This document shows positions 14,642 through 23,097 of a stretch of 64,000 nt of DNA, one piece after another. How positions within the stretch are numbered: position 1 is the stretch's first letter; every line of letters begins with the position of its first letter. This DNA is from an uncultured Ruminiclostridium sp. GTDB taxonomy: Bacteria; Bacillota; Clostridia; Oscillospirales; Ruminococcaceae. The position numbers and the translations under genes are program-made. The notes under the pieces are model-generated. The model did not search any database, had not been told where the DNA came from, and saw only the letters and a program-made list of their open reading frames with translations. The stretch is taken from positions 1 through 64,000 of the forward strand of contig CANQKE010000010.1 of assembly GCA_947624435.1 (NCBI GenBank), in the 5' to 3' direction.

Positions 14642-15736
14642 ATGCTTGAAAAAGAGGGTCAGGTAAGGATACCGTCGGGCTGTGCTATCTCCGGCTTTAT
14701 CAGTCGGGACGGCAAGCGCATAGGCGGCGACAAGATAGTAAAGTCGATATCCTACATGCACGACAGGTCAAACGGACTTGGGGGCGGCTTTGCCGGATAC
14801 GGTATTTATCCGGAGTACAAGGAGCAGTACGCCTTTCATATTTTCTACAATTCAAACGACGCCAGAGTGGAGACCGAGCGTTTCCTCGACCGGCATTTCG
14901 ATGTGGTGAACCTTTCGAGGATACCCACCAAAAAGCACCCGAACATAACCAACGAGCCGCTTATATGGAGATACTTCCTTACTCCGCTGCCTACTAAGCT
15001 TGCTTCCAGTCAGCTGGACGAGCGGGAATTTGTGGCGCAGTGCGTGATAAATATAAACGACAGGATAGACGGCTCTTATGTTTTCTCCAGCGGTAAGAAC
15101 ATGGGCGTATTCAAAGCGGTAGGCTATCCCGAGGACGTGGGAGAATTTTACCGGCTGGACGAATACGCGGGCTACGCGTGGACGGCGCACGGGCGTTATC
15201 CTACGAACACGCCCGGATGGTGGGGCGGCGCGCACCCCTTTGCGCTGCTGGATTACACGATAGTACATAACGGCGAGATATCCTCTTACGACGCGAACCG
15301 CCGCTATATCGAGATGTACGGCTACAAATGCAATCTGCTGACCGATACCGAGGTCATCACCTATATATTTGATTTTCTCAACCGCAAGCAGAATCTTTCG
15401 CTGGAGGACATAGCGAAGATAATCGCCGCGCCGTTCTGGACGGAGATAGAGTCCGGCAAGTATTCCGAAACGGAAAAGAAAAAGCTCAAATATTTCAGAA
15501 ACGTATTTTCCAGTTTGCTGGTGACCGGACCGTTCTCGATAATACTGGGATTCGACGGCGGTCTTATGGCGCTGAACGACCGGCTTAAATTAAGGTCGAT
15601 GGTAGCTGCGGAAAAGGACGACATGGTATATCTTGCCAGTGAGGAATGTGCGATACGCGCTATCTGTCCCGACGCGGACAGGGTATGGTCGCCGCGCGGC
15701 GGAGAGCCTATCATAGTTACGCTTAACGACAAATAG
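14642..15736 (+). CDS. Glutamate synthase, glutamine amidotransferase (class II) subunit
   Basis: From the ATG at 14642 (AAAGGAG upstream) the protein has 364 residues. It corresponds to the N-terminal glutaminase domain of GltB, which hydrolyses glutamine to release ammonia. The nucleophile is the Cys of IPSGCAISGF at residue 14; it needs N-terminal processing, as in the archaeal-type split enzyme family. GLGGGFAGYGIYPEY, the HGRYPTNTPGWWGGAHPF motif and HNGEISSYDANR are the substrate-binding loops of class II amidotransferases. It is the first gene of a split glutamate synthase operon, 32 bases before the FMN subunit. Confidence 0.88.
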   Translation: MLEKEGQVRIPSGCAISGFISRDGKRIGGDKIVKSISYMHDRSNGLGGGFAGYGIYPEYKEQYAFHIFYNSNDARVETERFLDRHFDVVNLSRIPTKKHPNITNEPLIWRYFLTPLPTKLASSQLDEREFVAQCVININDRIDGSYVFSSGKNMGVFKAVGYPEDVGEFYRLDEYAGYAWTAHGRYPTNTPGWWGGAHPFALLDYTIVHNGEISSYDANRRYIEMYGYKCNLLTDTEVITYIFDFLNRKQNLSLEDIAKIIAAPFWTEIESGKYSETEKKKLKYFRNVFSSLLVTGPFSIILGFDGGLMALNDRLKLRSMVAAEKDDMVYLASEECAIRAICPDADRVWSPRGGEPIIVTLNDK

Positions 15737-15768
15737 CGGAAATCTGCAAAGGAGGAGCCGAATATAAA

Positions 15769-17274
15769 ATGGCAATTAATTATTATCAGCCTCTTTATGA
15801 GGTGATGCGCGACAGGGATCGCTGCATAAAATGTCGGGCGTGCGAAAGGCAGTGTGCCAACGAGGTACACAGCTATGATGAGGAATGCGACGTCATGATC
15901 TCGGACAGCAGGCAGTGCGTGGATTGTCAGAGATGCGTATCTATCTGCCCGACCAACGCGCTTAAAATAGCGAACAACCCCAACACCTTCCGCCAGAATT
16001 CCAACTGGTCGCAGCAGATAATGACGGAGGTATATAAACAGGCGGAGACCGGCGGCGTGCTGCTTTCCGCTATGGGCAACCCGAAAGAATATCCCGTATA
16101 CTGGGACAAGATACTTCTCAACGCGTCGCAGGTGACCAACCCGCCTATCGACCCGCTGAGAGAACCTATGGAGACCAAGGTGTTCCTCGGTAAAAAGCCG
16201 AAGAACGTAAAATTCAACAAGGACGGCACGATAAACACCGACCTGCCGCCGACGCTGGAGCTTTCCACGCCGATAATGTTCTCGGCGATGTCCTACGGCT
16301 CTATCAGCAAAAACGCGCATGAAAGCCTTGCGCGGGCGGCTACCGAGCTCGGGATATACTACAACACCGGTGAGGGCGGACTGCACAAGGATTTTTACAA
16401 ATACGGCCCTAATACGATAGTTCAGGTGGCGTCGGGACGTTTCGGCGTGTTCCGCGATTATCTTGAAGCGGGAGCGGCGGTAGAGATAAAGATGGGACAG
16501 GGCGCAAAGCCCGGTATCGGCGGACATCTGCCCGGTGCAAAGATATTAGAGGACATCTCCAAGACCAGAATGATACCGATGGGGACGGACGCTATCTCCC
16601 CCGCGCCGCACCATGATATATATTCGATAGAGGATCTGCGGCAGCTGGTATTTTCACTGAAAGAGGCTACCTGCTACAAAAAGCCGGTAATAGTCAAGAT
16701 AGCGGCAGTACATAATGTGGCGGCTATCGCTTCGGGTATCGCGCGCAGCGGCGCGGATATAATTGCGATAGACGGCTACCGCGGCGGTACGGGAGCAGCT
16801 CCCACCAGAATACGCGACAACGTCGGTATACCGATAGAACTCGCGCTTGCAAGCGTCGATCAGCGGCTTCGCGACGAGGGCATACGCAACGAGGTATCTA
16901 TAGTAGTAGCGGGCTCGGTACGTTCCAGCGCGGACGTGGTAAAAGCGATAGCGTTAGGCGCGGACGCGGTGTATATAGGAACCGCGGCGCTGCTTGCGCT
17001 GGGCTGCCACCTTTGCCGCAGCTGTCAGACCGGACGCTGCAACTGGGGAATAGCCACTCAGCGCCCCGACCTTGTAAAGCGGCTCAATCCGGACATCGGA
17101 TATAAACGTCTGGTAAATCTGATCCACGCATGGGATCACGAGATAAAGGAAATGATGGGCGGCATGGGCATAAACTCCGTCGAGGCACTCAGAGGCAACC
17201 GCCTTATGCTTCGCGGCGTAGGCCTTACCGAAAAAGAGCTTGAGGTGCTGGGTATCCAGCACGCCGGTCAATGA
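15769..17274 (+). CDS. gltB: Glutamate synthase, ferredoxin-FMN synthase subunit
   Basis: This 501-residue protein matches the central synthase domain of glutamate synthase preceded by a 2x[4Fe-4S] ferredoxin domain. The Cys sets are CIKCRACERQC and CVDCQRCVSICP in residues 18-65. The FMN TIM barrel includes PIMFSAMSYGSISKNAHESL, GEGGLHKDFYKYG, GQGAKPGIGGHLPG and IDGYRGGTGAAP. CHLCRSCQTGRCNWG supplies the Cys residues that bind the 3Fe-4S cluster. It condenses ammonia with 2-oxoglutarate to give glutamate, using electrons from partner subunits encoded downstream. The stop lies 16 bases before the next gene. Confidence 0.9.
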   Translation: MAINYYQPLYEVMRDRDRCIKCRACERQCANEVHSYDEECDVMISDSRQCVDCQRCVSICPTNALKIANNPNTFRQNSNWSQQIMTEVYKQAETGGVLLSAMGNPKEYPVYWDKILLNASQVTNPPIDPLREPMETKVFLGKKPKNVKFNKDGTINTDLPPTLELSTPIMFSAMSYGSISKNAHESLARAATELGIYYNTGEGGLHKDFYKYGPNTIVQVASGRFGVFRDYLEAGAAVEIKMGQGAKPGIGGHLPGAKILEDISKTRMIPMGTDAISPAPHHDIYSIEDLRQLVFSLKEATCYKKPVIVKIAAVHNVAAIASGIARSGADIIAIDGYRGGTGAAPTRIRDNVGIPIELALASVDQRLRDEGIRNEVSIVVAGSVRSSADVVKAIALGADAVYIGTAALLALGCHLCRSCQTGRCNWGIATQRPDLVKRLNPDIGYKRLVNLIHAWDHEIKEMMGGMGINSVEALRGNRLMLRGVGLTEKELEVLGIQHAGQ

Positions 17275-17290
17275 TCGAGGGGGCGACAAA

Positions 17291-17725
17291 GTGAAAAAAG
17301 TATATGTAAACGAGGACTGGTGTCTTGCCTGCCACCTCTGCGAATATTACTGCGCCGCCGCAAACAGCGGAGCTGGCAGCATGATAAAGGCGTTTGCCGG
17401 CGGTAAAAAGCCGATACCGAGGATAAAGGTAGAGGAGGGCAGCGGGATAAATTTTGCGGTGCAGTGCCGTCACTGTGACGAGCCCGCCTGCGTAAAGGGC
17501 TGCATAACCGGCGCGCTGTCGGTAAAGGACGGCGTTATATCCTGCGACGAGAGCCGCTGTGTAGGCTGCTACACCTGCGTTATGTCCTGTCCTTACGGCT
17601 GTATCGTCATTTCGGAGGATTCCTCCGTTATACAGAAATGCGACCTTTGCCTTAAAAACAACAACGGCGAGCCTGCCTGCGTCAAGGGCTGCCCTAACGG
17701 CGCGATAGTTTTGGAAGAAAGATAA
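17291..17725 (+). CDS. 4Fe-4S dicluster electron-transfer subunit
   Basis: This 144-residue CooF/HycB-like protein starts at a GTG after GAGGGGG. Four Cys clusters are visible: CLACHLCEYYC, CRHCDEPACVKGC, CVGCYTCVMSCPYGC, and CDLC with CVKGC, enough for up to four [4Fe-4S] centres. It sits between the FMN subunit and an FAD-dependent reductase, so it probably relays electrons from the flavoprotein to glutamate synthase. Confidence 0.85.
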   Translation: MKKVYVNEDWCLACHLCEYYCAAANSGAGSMIKAFAGGKKPIPRIKVEEGSGINFAVQCRHCDEPACVKGCITGALSVKDGVISCDESRCVGCYTCVMSCPYGCIVISEDSSVIQKCDLCLKNNNGEPACVKGCPNGAIVLEER

Positions 17726-17737
17726 GGGGGCGGGATA

Positions 17738-18976
17738 ATGAAATATGTAATTATCGGAAATTCCGCCGCTGCGATAGGCGGCGTGCAGGGAATACGCGAA
17801 TCCGACCGCGAGGGCGAGATAACGATAGTCACCGACGAAGCGTATCATACATATTCCCGTCCGCTGATAAGCTACTGGCTTGGCGGCAAGGTGACCGATC
17901 AGAATATGTACTACCGCAGCAAGGATTTTTACAAGGACAACAACGTTAAGGTATTGTTCTCCCGCCGCGCTCAAAAAATAGAGAAGAGCTCGGTAACGCT
18001 GGACAACGGCGACAAGCTGGCGTTCGATAAGCTGCTGGTAGCGACCGGCTCAAAGCCGTTTATTCCCCCGATGAAAGGGCTGGACAAGGTAAAAGAGCAG
18101 TACACCTTCATGACCTGGGACAGCGTAAAGGCGATAAAGAAAAAGGTAAAAAAGCACAGCAAGGTGCTTATCATAGGCGCGGGGCTTATCGGGCTGAAAG
18201 CGGCGGAGGCTTTATATCACCTTAACGCCGACATCACGGTGGTGGACCTTGCGGACAGGATACTTCCCAGTATCCTTGACGTAGACGCCGGAAAGATAAT
18301 GCAAAAGCATATCGAGGACAAGGGCACTAAGATAATATTAAGCGCCAGCGTGGAGGAATTTTCTCCTAAATCCGCAAAGCTCACAAACGGCGAAACGGTG
18401 GATTTTGATATACTTATCGTGGCGGTCGGTGTACGGCCTAACACCGAGCTTATTGCCGAGGCCGGCGGCAAGGTCGAAAAAGGCATAATCACCGACGACA
18501 CCCAGCTTACCACTCTTAAAAACGTATATGCGGCGGGCGACTGCACGGTAAGTCACGACTGTTCGACCGATACCGACAAAATTCTTGCGCTGCTGCCTAA
18601 CGCCTTTATGCAGGGCGAGATAGCGGGAAAGAACATGGCGGGCGTCGAAGCGCACTATCAAAACGCGATACCGATGAACGCGATAGGTTTTTACGGACTG
18701 CATATAATCACCGCCGGAAGCTACGACGGCGAGGAATACACCCAGCAGGACCCCGCAAAGGAGCAGTATAAAAAGCTGGTATTCAAGGACGGACTGCTCA
18801 AAGGTTATATCCTTATGGGCGACGTGGCGAGAGCCGGCATATACACCTCTATGATAAAAGAGCGTATACCGCTTGACAACGTGGATATCGAGCTGTTAAA
18901 GGAGCGTCCTCAGATGATGATGTTCGGCAAGGCAAGACGCGTTGAAAAGCTGGGCGGGCTTACGGTAAAGGAATAA
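17738..18976 (+). CDS. FAD-dependent pyridine nucleotide-disulfide oxidoreductase subunit
   Basis: This 412-residue flavoprotein resembles NADH:rubredoxin and nitrite reductase FAD domains. An N-terminal FAD site (YVIIGNSAAAIGGVQGIR), an NAD site (KVLIIGAGLIGLKAAEAL) and the second FAD motif (VYAAGDCTVSHD) are all present. It has no redox-active disulfide. Within this operon it likely oxidises NAD(P)H and passes electrons through the 4Fe-4S protein to glutamate synthase, replacing a GltD-type small subunit. It starts 12 bases after the preceding stop. Confidence 0.85.
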   Translation: MKYVIIGNSAAAIGGVQGIRESDREGEITIVTDEAYHTYSRPLISYWLGGKVTDQNMYYRSKDFYKDNNVKVLFSRRAQKIEKSSVTLDNGDKLAFDKLLVATGSKPFIPPMKGLDKVKEQYTFMTWDSVKAIKKKVKKHSKVLIIGAGLIGLKAAEALYHLNADITVVDLADRILPSILDVDAGKIMQKHIEDKGTKIILSASVEEFSPKSAKLTNGETVDFDILIVAVGVRPNTELIAEAGGKVEKGIITDDTQLTTLKNVYAAGDCTVSHDCSTDTDKILALLPNAFMQGEIAGKNMAGVEAHYQNAIPMNAIGFYGLHIITAGSYDGEEYTQQDPAKEQYKKLVFKDGLLKGYILMGDVARAGIYTSMIKERIPLDNVDIELLKERPQMMMFGKARRVEKLGGLTVKE

Positions 18977-18995
18977 CGCGAAAGGAGAGAGCGGC

Positions 18996-19718
18996 ATGGT
19001 CATAAATGCTGAAGATATAGGATATTACGACCTTAATAAAGAGATAGTAGGCTCGGACGACGCCGAAATAAAGGTCGAAAACGTGTTAGGTCAGCGGTAT
19101 ATCGGCTGCGGCACGTCCGCAAAGACCATCACGGTGGAGGGCATACCCGGCAACGCGCTGGGCGCTTATCTGGACGGCAGCACTATAATCGTACACGGCA
19201 ACGCGCAGGACGCTATAGGCGACACGATGAACGACGGCGAGATAATCGTTCACGGTAACTGCGGGGATACCACCGGATACGCTATGCGTTCCGGCAAGAT
19301 ATTTGTCAAGGGCAATGCGGGCTACCGCGTAGGCATACATATGAAGGAGTATAAGGAGCTGTACCCCAAGATAATCATCGGCGGCAAGGTCGGTGATTTT
19401 CTCGGAGAGTATCAGGCGGGCGGGATCATCGTTGTGCTCGGCATAGGATACGAGGGCAGCGTGCCGGTAGGCTCGTTCTGCGGTACGGGAATGCACGGCG
19501 GGTATATTTTTATCCGCAGCGACCAGCCGCCGAGCGGTCTGCCGGTCCAGGTGTGCTGTGAAACGGCGACCGACGAGGACAAGAAAATAATAAAGAAGTA
19601 TGTGGAGGAATTTTGCGACTGCTTCGGCTACAGCGCAAAGGACCTGCTTTCGTCGCGGTTTTATATGCTCACCCCCAACACGGCAAGCCCTTACAGACAG
19701 CTTTATACCGAAAACTGA
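18996..19718 (+). CDS. Glutamate synthase, GXGXG (alpha-3) domain subunit
   Basis: This 240-residue protein is made of right-handed beta-helix repeats with the spaced G-x-x-G-x-x-x-G pattern (GNALGAYLDGSTIIVHGNAQ, GDTTGYAMRSGKIFVKGNAG). It corresponds to the C-terminal structural domain of GltB, which in large enzymes helps form the ammonia channel. With the preceding genes it completes a five-part glutamate synthase. GAAAGGAGAG precedes the ATG. Confidence 0.88.
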   Translation: MVINAEDIGYYDLNKEIVGSDDAEIKVENVLGQRYIGCGTSAKTITVEGIPGNALGAYLDGSTIIVHGNAQDAIGDTMNDGEIIVHGNCGDTTGYAMRSGKIFVKGNAGYRVGIHMKEYKELYPKIIIGGKVGDFLGEYQAGGIIVVLGIGYEGSVPVGSFCGTGMHGGYIFIRSDQPPSGLPVQVCCETATDEDKKIIKKYVEEFCDCFGYSAKDLLSSRFYMLTPNTASPYRQLYTEN

Positions 19719-19799
19719 CCTTTCAGAAAAAAATCCCGTCTGCATATAGACAAAAGGTAAAAAAATATATATAATTAAGACAGGGAGAGATGAAAGGCG

Positions 19800-20390
19800 G
19801 TGACGGCTATCAAAAACATACTTATCGTTGCTAAAACGCAGGAGGTATGCGAAGGTATCTCGCAGATGGCGGCGTCCGAGATGGAATGCGGCGTTACCAT
19901 GCTCACCACCGGAATAGAAGCACGGGCGCAGGATATAGAGCGGTTTGATTCGGTGATAATCTCAACGCCGCTTGCCGACGAGTTCGGGCTTGACCTTGCG
20001 GCGGAGCTTTCCCGAAAGGCAAGCGCCGGGATAGTAGTGCTTGCAAAGGGCGAAATAGCCGACGAGGTGCAAAGGCGCATACGGTTCACCGGCGCGTTCG
20101 TCATAGCAAGACCGTTTACCAAAGCGGTGCTTGTCCAGACGCTGAAAAATTCCAGCATAGCTATGCAGAACGTAAGCCGCTTAGAGGAGGAAAAGCAGGA
20201 GCTTTCCCGAAAGCTGGACGATACAAGACTTATCTCCCGCGCAAAAGGCATGCTGATGGAATATCTTAAGCTTACAGAGGAACAGGCTCATCGGCATATC
20301 CAAAAACAAGCTATGGACTTAAGAAAAACTCAACGCGAGATAGCTGAAGATATACTTAAAACCTATTCAAAACAACGTGACGAAATATAA
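19800..20390 (+). CDS. ANTAR-domain RNA-binding antiterminator with pseudo-receiver
   Basis: This 196-residue protein has a receiver-like N-terminal domain (about 1-115) whose phosphoacceptor position appears to be Ser (DSVIISTPL) rather than Asp. A coiled linker follows (RLEEEKQELSRKLDD), then an ANTAR domain (about 135-190, LISRAKGMLMEYLKLTEEQA...AMDLRKTQREIAEDIL) that binds paired hexaloop RNA hairpins to prevent termination. Start is a GTG at 19800 with GGGAGAG upstream; an ATG at 19790 gives only a short frame. It closes the glutamate synthase operon and is the natural candidate for control of the leader at 14500-14615. Confidence 0.88.
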   Translation: MTAIKNILIVAKTQEVCEGISQMAASEMECGVTMLTTGIEARAQDIERFDSVIISTPLADEFGLDLAAELSRKASAGIVVLAKGEIADEVQRRIRFTGAFVIARPFTKAVLVQTLKNSSIAMQNVSRLEEEKQELSRKLDDTRLISRAKGMLMEYLKLTEEQAHRHIQKQAMDLRKTQREIAEDILKTYSKQRDEI

Positions 20391-20406
20391 TGTGTAGAAC
20401 AAAACA

Positions 20407-20656
20407 ACGTCCCTTATCGAAAGACAAGGGACGTCAGGCTGTAGAAAAAGTGTTCAAAAGCCGGAAGGAAAGAGTGAGTATATACTGCCGCCGTGCGGCG
20501 GCCAGTTAGGGGAAAACCATCAGGGTTTTCACCCTCATTAGTGATAAGTGCCGCTCGTAGAGCGGCAAAAATTGGCGAGTATGTTTTGCATACTTGCCAA
20601 TTTTTTGGTCAGCTTGTCGAAAAAATCCGACCGCAGGGAGGTTTTTCGACAAGCTG
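20407..20656. terminator. Cluster of five hairpins between two convergent operons
   Basis: The 273-base gap holds, in order: ACGTCCCTT/AAGGGACGT (20407-20434); CTGCCGCCG/CGGCGGCCAG (20485-20505); TGCCGCTC-GTA-GAGCGGCA (20549-20567); the 16-bp AAAATTGGCGAGTATG hairpin with T-tract (20568-20606), which should terminate both ways; and the perfect 15-bp inverted repeat CAGCTTGTCGAAAAA ... TTTTTCGACAAGCTG (20610-20656). No ORF is supported here. Confidence 0.65.
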
Positions 20657-20663
20657 GTTGTTT

Positions 20664-22313
20664 TTATATGGACGACTTAAGTCTTTTTAATGTTTCCTCT
20701 TCACCTATAAGCTGAATTATGCTGTAAAGGTCGGGGGAGTTGCGTTTTCCGGTGATCGCGGCGCGAAGTATCCCGCAGGCGTCCGCCACCGAGCCGATAT
20801 AGTTATCGGGGGCAGCCTTGTATTCCTTTATATTCGGGCAGAAGCCGAGCGGTTCGCCCACCTGCTTTACCCTTTCAAACCACTGCGAAGAATCGTCAGA
20901 ATGATCGTAGCTTTCTATATACGCGCTTAAAAATTCGCTGCGCTTTTCGGGCGGTATCTTTTCGTCAAAGTCGCGGCTTTGCGGCATACCCTTATAGAGG
21001 TAGTCGAACATTTCGGTAAGCTCGCCCCAGCGCGCAACGTCCTTGCGGGTCTTTTTGCCGTTATATTTCCATAATTTTATGCTCTCGGCGAATTTTTCCG
21101 GAAAATCGGCGATATATCCCGCAAGCGTTTTGTCATAAACTCCCGCCCAGTCGGTTATCATTTTTGCAAGCGTGCTTTCGTCCAGCTTAGCGATAACGTC
21201 GCGGCTGACGCTGTTTAACTTATCGGTATCGAACAATGCGCCGCTGACCGGCATTTTCTCCAGCTTGAACTTAAACTCCGACATAGCGGCGTCGGGATTT
21301 TTCATGCGCCATTCCTCGTAAGCGGAGCTTGCGATGGTCATAAGGTATTCCGTCACCGACTCCACCGGATAGCCCTGCTCAAAATAATGCTGTATGCTCG
21401 CCTCCGGGTCCTTGCGCTTGCTCAGCTTGCGCTTTTTGTTCTCGCCGCCGTCTAATTTCATTATCGGCGCGATATGCGCGTAGCGCGGTATTTTCAGCCC
21501 GCTGACCTCGAAAAGCTGATGATGTATCGGGTAAGAGCTTATCCACTCGTCCCCGCGTATCACCGTGGTAGTTCCCATCAGAAAATCATCTATGACATGC
21601 GCGTAGTGGTAAGTCGGTATCCCGTCGCTTTTGAGCAGCACGACGTCGGTGATGTTCTCCGGCATTTCGATATTTCCGCGTATCATATCGCGGCAAGTTA
21701 TGCGGTTGCCGACTTTCCCGGGAGAACGCAGCCTGAGTACATACTCGTCCTTATTTTTTATATGTTCTTCTATCTCCTCAATAGTAAGATCGCGGCACTT
21801 TGCGAACTCGCCGTAATAGCCGGGGTCTAATTTTTCAGCCTCCTGCCGCTTTCGGATAGCGTCAAGCTCCTCCGCGCTGCAAAAGCAGGGGTAAGCAAGT
21901 CCCTTTTCCACCAATTCTTTGGCGAAAACATGGTATATCTCCCCTCTTGCGCTCTGACGGTAAGGTCCGTACAGACCCTTTTCCGGCTGCCCGTCCGCCG
22001 CCGCGCCCTCGTCAAATTCCACCCCGAATTTTTTAAGCGAGGAAATTATCTCGTCGGTGCCGTGCGCGACCTCGCGCTTTTTGTCGGTGTCCTCTATCCT
22101 GAGATAAAACACGCCGCCGCTCTGCTTGGCAAGCTTTGAGGAAATAAGCGCGGCATACAGCCCGCCTATATGCATATATCCGGTAGGACTGGGGGAAAAC
22201 CTCGTCACCTCCGCCTTGTCGGGCAGCACACGGCGGGGATATTTTCCCAGTATATCCTCCATTGTCAGCTTTATATCGCCGAACAGCAGCTCGGCAAGAC
22301 GTTTGCAGTCCAT
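20664..22313 (-). CDS. gltX: Glutamyl-tRNA synthetase
   Basis: From the ATG at 22311-22313 (AAGGAG upstream) the protein has 549 residues and charges tRNA-Glu. The class I signature is SPSPTGYMHIGGLYAALI (HIGH motif) near residue 40, and the KMSKS loop is KRKLSKRKDPE. The C-terminal anticodon-binding domain is somewhat longer than in Bacillus GltX (about 480-490 residues). This form, with an N-terminal extension before the HIGH motif, is common in Clostridia. Whether it also mischarges tRNA-Gln cannot be read here. It is the last gene of the yjbQ-csbB-yfhO-coaX-gltX operon, 10 bases after coaX. Confidence 0.92.
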   Translation of the reverse strand: MDCKRLAELLFGDIKLTMEDILGKYPRRVLPDKAEVTRFSPSPTGYMHIGGLYAALISSKLAKQSGGVFYLRIEDTDKKREVAHGTDEIISSLKKFGVEFDEGAAADGQPEKGLYGPYRQSARGEIYHVFAKELVEKGLAYPCFCSAEELDAIRKRQEAEKLDPGYYGEFAKCRDLTIEEIEEHIKNKDEYVLRLRSPGKVGNRITCRDMIRGNIEMPENITDVVLLKSDGIPTYHYAHVIDDFLMGTTTVIRGDEWISSYPIHHQLFEVSGLKIPRYAHIAPIMKLDGGENKKRKLSKRKDPEASIQHYFEQGYPVESVTEYLMTIASSAYEEWRMKNPDAAMSEFKFKLEKMPVSGALFDTDKLNSVSRDVIAKLDESTLAKMITDWAGVYDKTLAGYIADFPEKFAESIKLWKYNGKKTRKDVARWGELTEMFDYLYKGMPQSRDFDEKIPPEKRSEFLSAYIESYDHSDDSSQWFERVKQVGEPLGFCPNIKEYKAAPDNYIGSVADACGILRAAITGKRNSPDLYSIIQLIGEEETLKRLKSSI

Positions 22314-22323
22314 AATATTCTCC

Positions 22324-23097
22324 TTATTTCTTAGGTTTGTTTTTGTTGTATATGATGTACAGCCCCTGCTGAACAAGGCAAGGGTCGTATATCATTTCGT
22401 GCCGGCAGTAGGGGAGTATATATTCCGCGCTGTCGCCGGTGATCATCGCCGCCGCGCATTCTCCGAGCGTCTGCTCAAATCGGCTTATCATGCCATCTAT
22501 GATACACGCCGCGCCTACTATCACACCGGAGCGCATACTGTCCGCGCTGTTAGTGCCTATCACGCTGCTTACGCTCCTCGCGTCGGTGAGCGGTAAAGAC
22601 GCGGTGCGAGCCGCCAGCGCCTCAAACGACATATTTATCCCCGGCGCTATAACTCCGCCCGGCATAGCTCCGCTTTTATCTATCGCCGCTATTTTAAGGC
22701 AGGTGCCCGCGTCGGCAAAAACGCAGGGCGCGGGATATTTCTCCTTTGCCGCTACCGCCGCGCAGACAAGGTCACTGCCTAACGTCGAGGGGTCGTCTAT
22801 CTTTATATTAAGTCCTGTCTTTACTCCGGGAGAAACGGTCAGCGGCTTTATGCCGAGCAGCTTTTCTATCCCGTATTCCAGCCGCGCCGTCACCGGAGGG
22901 ACTACCGACGCCGCGGCGCAGCCCTCCACGTCGTCGGGAGAAACGCCGTTGAGCTCCAGCATGCTCCGTATCAGCACCGCATACTGGTCGCCGGTACGCG
23001 ACAACACCGTATCCGCGCGGGAAACAAAGGCAAGCTCGCCGTTTTCAAATCCGGCGAATACCATATTGACGTTCCCCGCCTCAACTGTCAGGATCAT
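22324..23097 (-). CDS. coaX: Type III pantothenate kinase-like protein
   Basis: This 257-residue ASKHA-fold protein most resembles type III pantothenate kinase, the first step of CoA synthesis. The gene overlaps the end of yfhO by 17 bases. Several hallmark residues differ: the N-terminal D-x-G-N-T motif reads EAGNVN, the G-A-D-R motif reads GSDLV (Asp kept, Arg lost), and the third motif reads DAGTCLKIA where D-x-G-T-A-T-T is usual. GGVIAPGI is intact. It could be a diverged active enzyme or a second, non-catalytic paralogue. Confidence 0.8.
   Translation of the reverse strand: MILTVEAGNVNMVFAGFENGELAFVSRADTVLSRTGDQYAVLIRSMLELNGVSPDDVEGCAAASVVPPVTARLEYGIEKLLGIKPLTVSPGVKTGLNIKIDDPSTLGSDLVCAAVAAKEKYPAPCVFADAGTCLKIAAIDKSGAMPGGVIAPGINMSFEALAARTASLPLTDARSVSSVIGTNSADSMRSGVIVGAACIIDGMISRFEQTLGECAAAMITGDSAEYILPYCRHEMIYDPCLVQQGLYIIYNKNKPKK

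Noticed and set aside
15361..16527. 388-codon minus-strand frame within the glutamate synthase genes
   Set aside because: It spans two clear plus-strand genes and their intergenic gap and has no ribosome site; a shadow frame.
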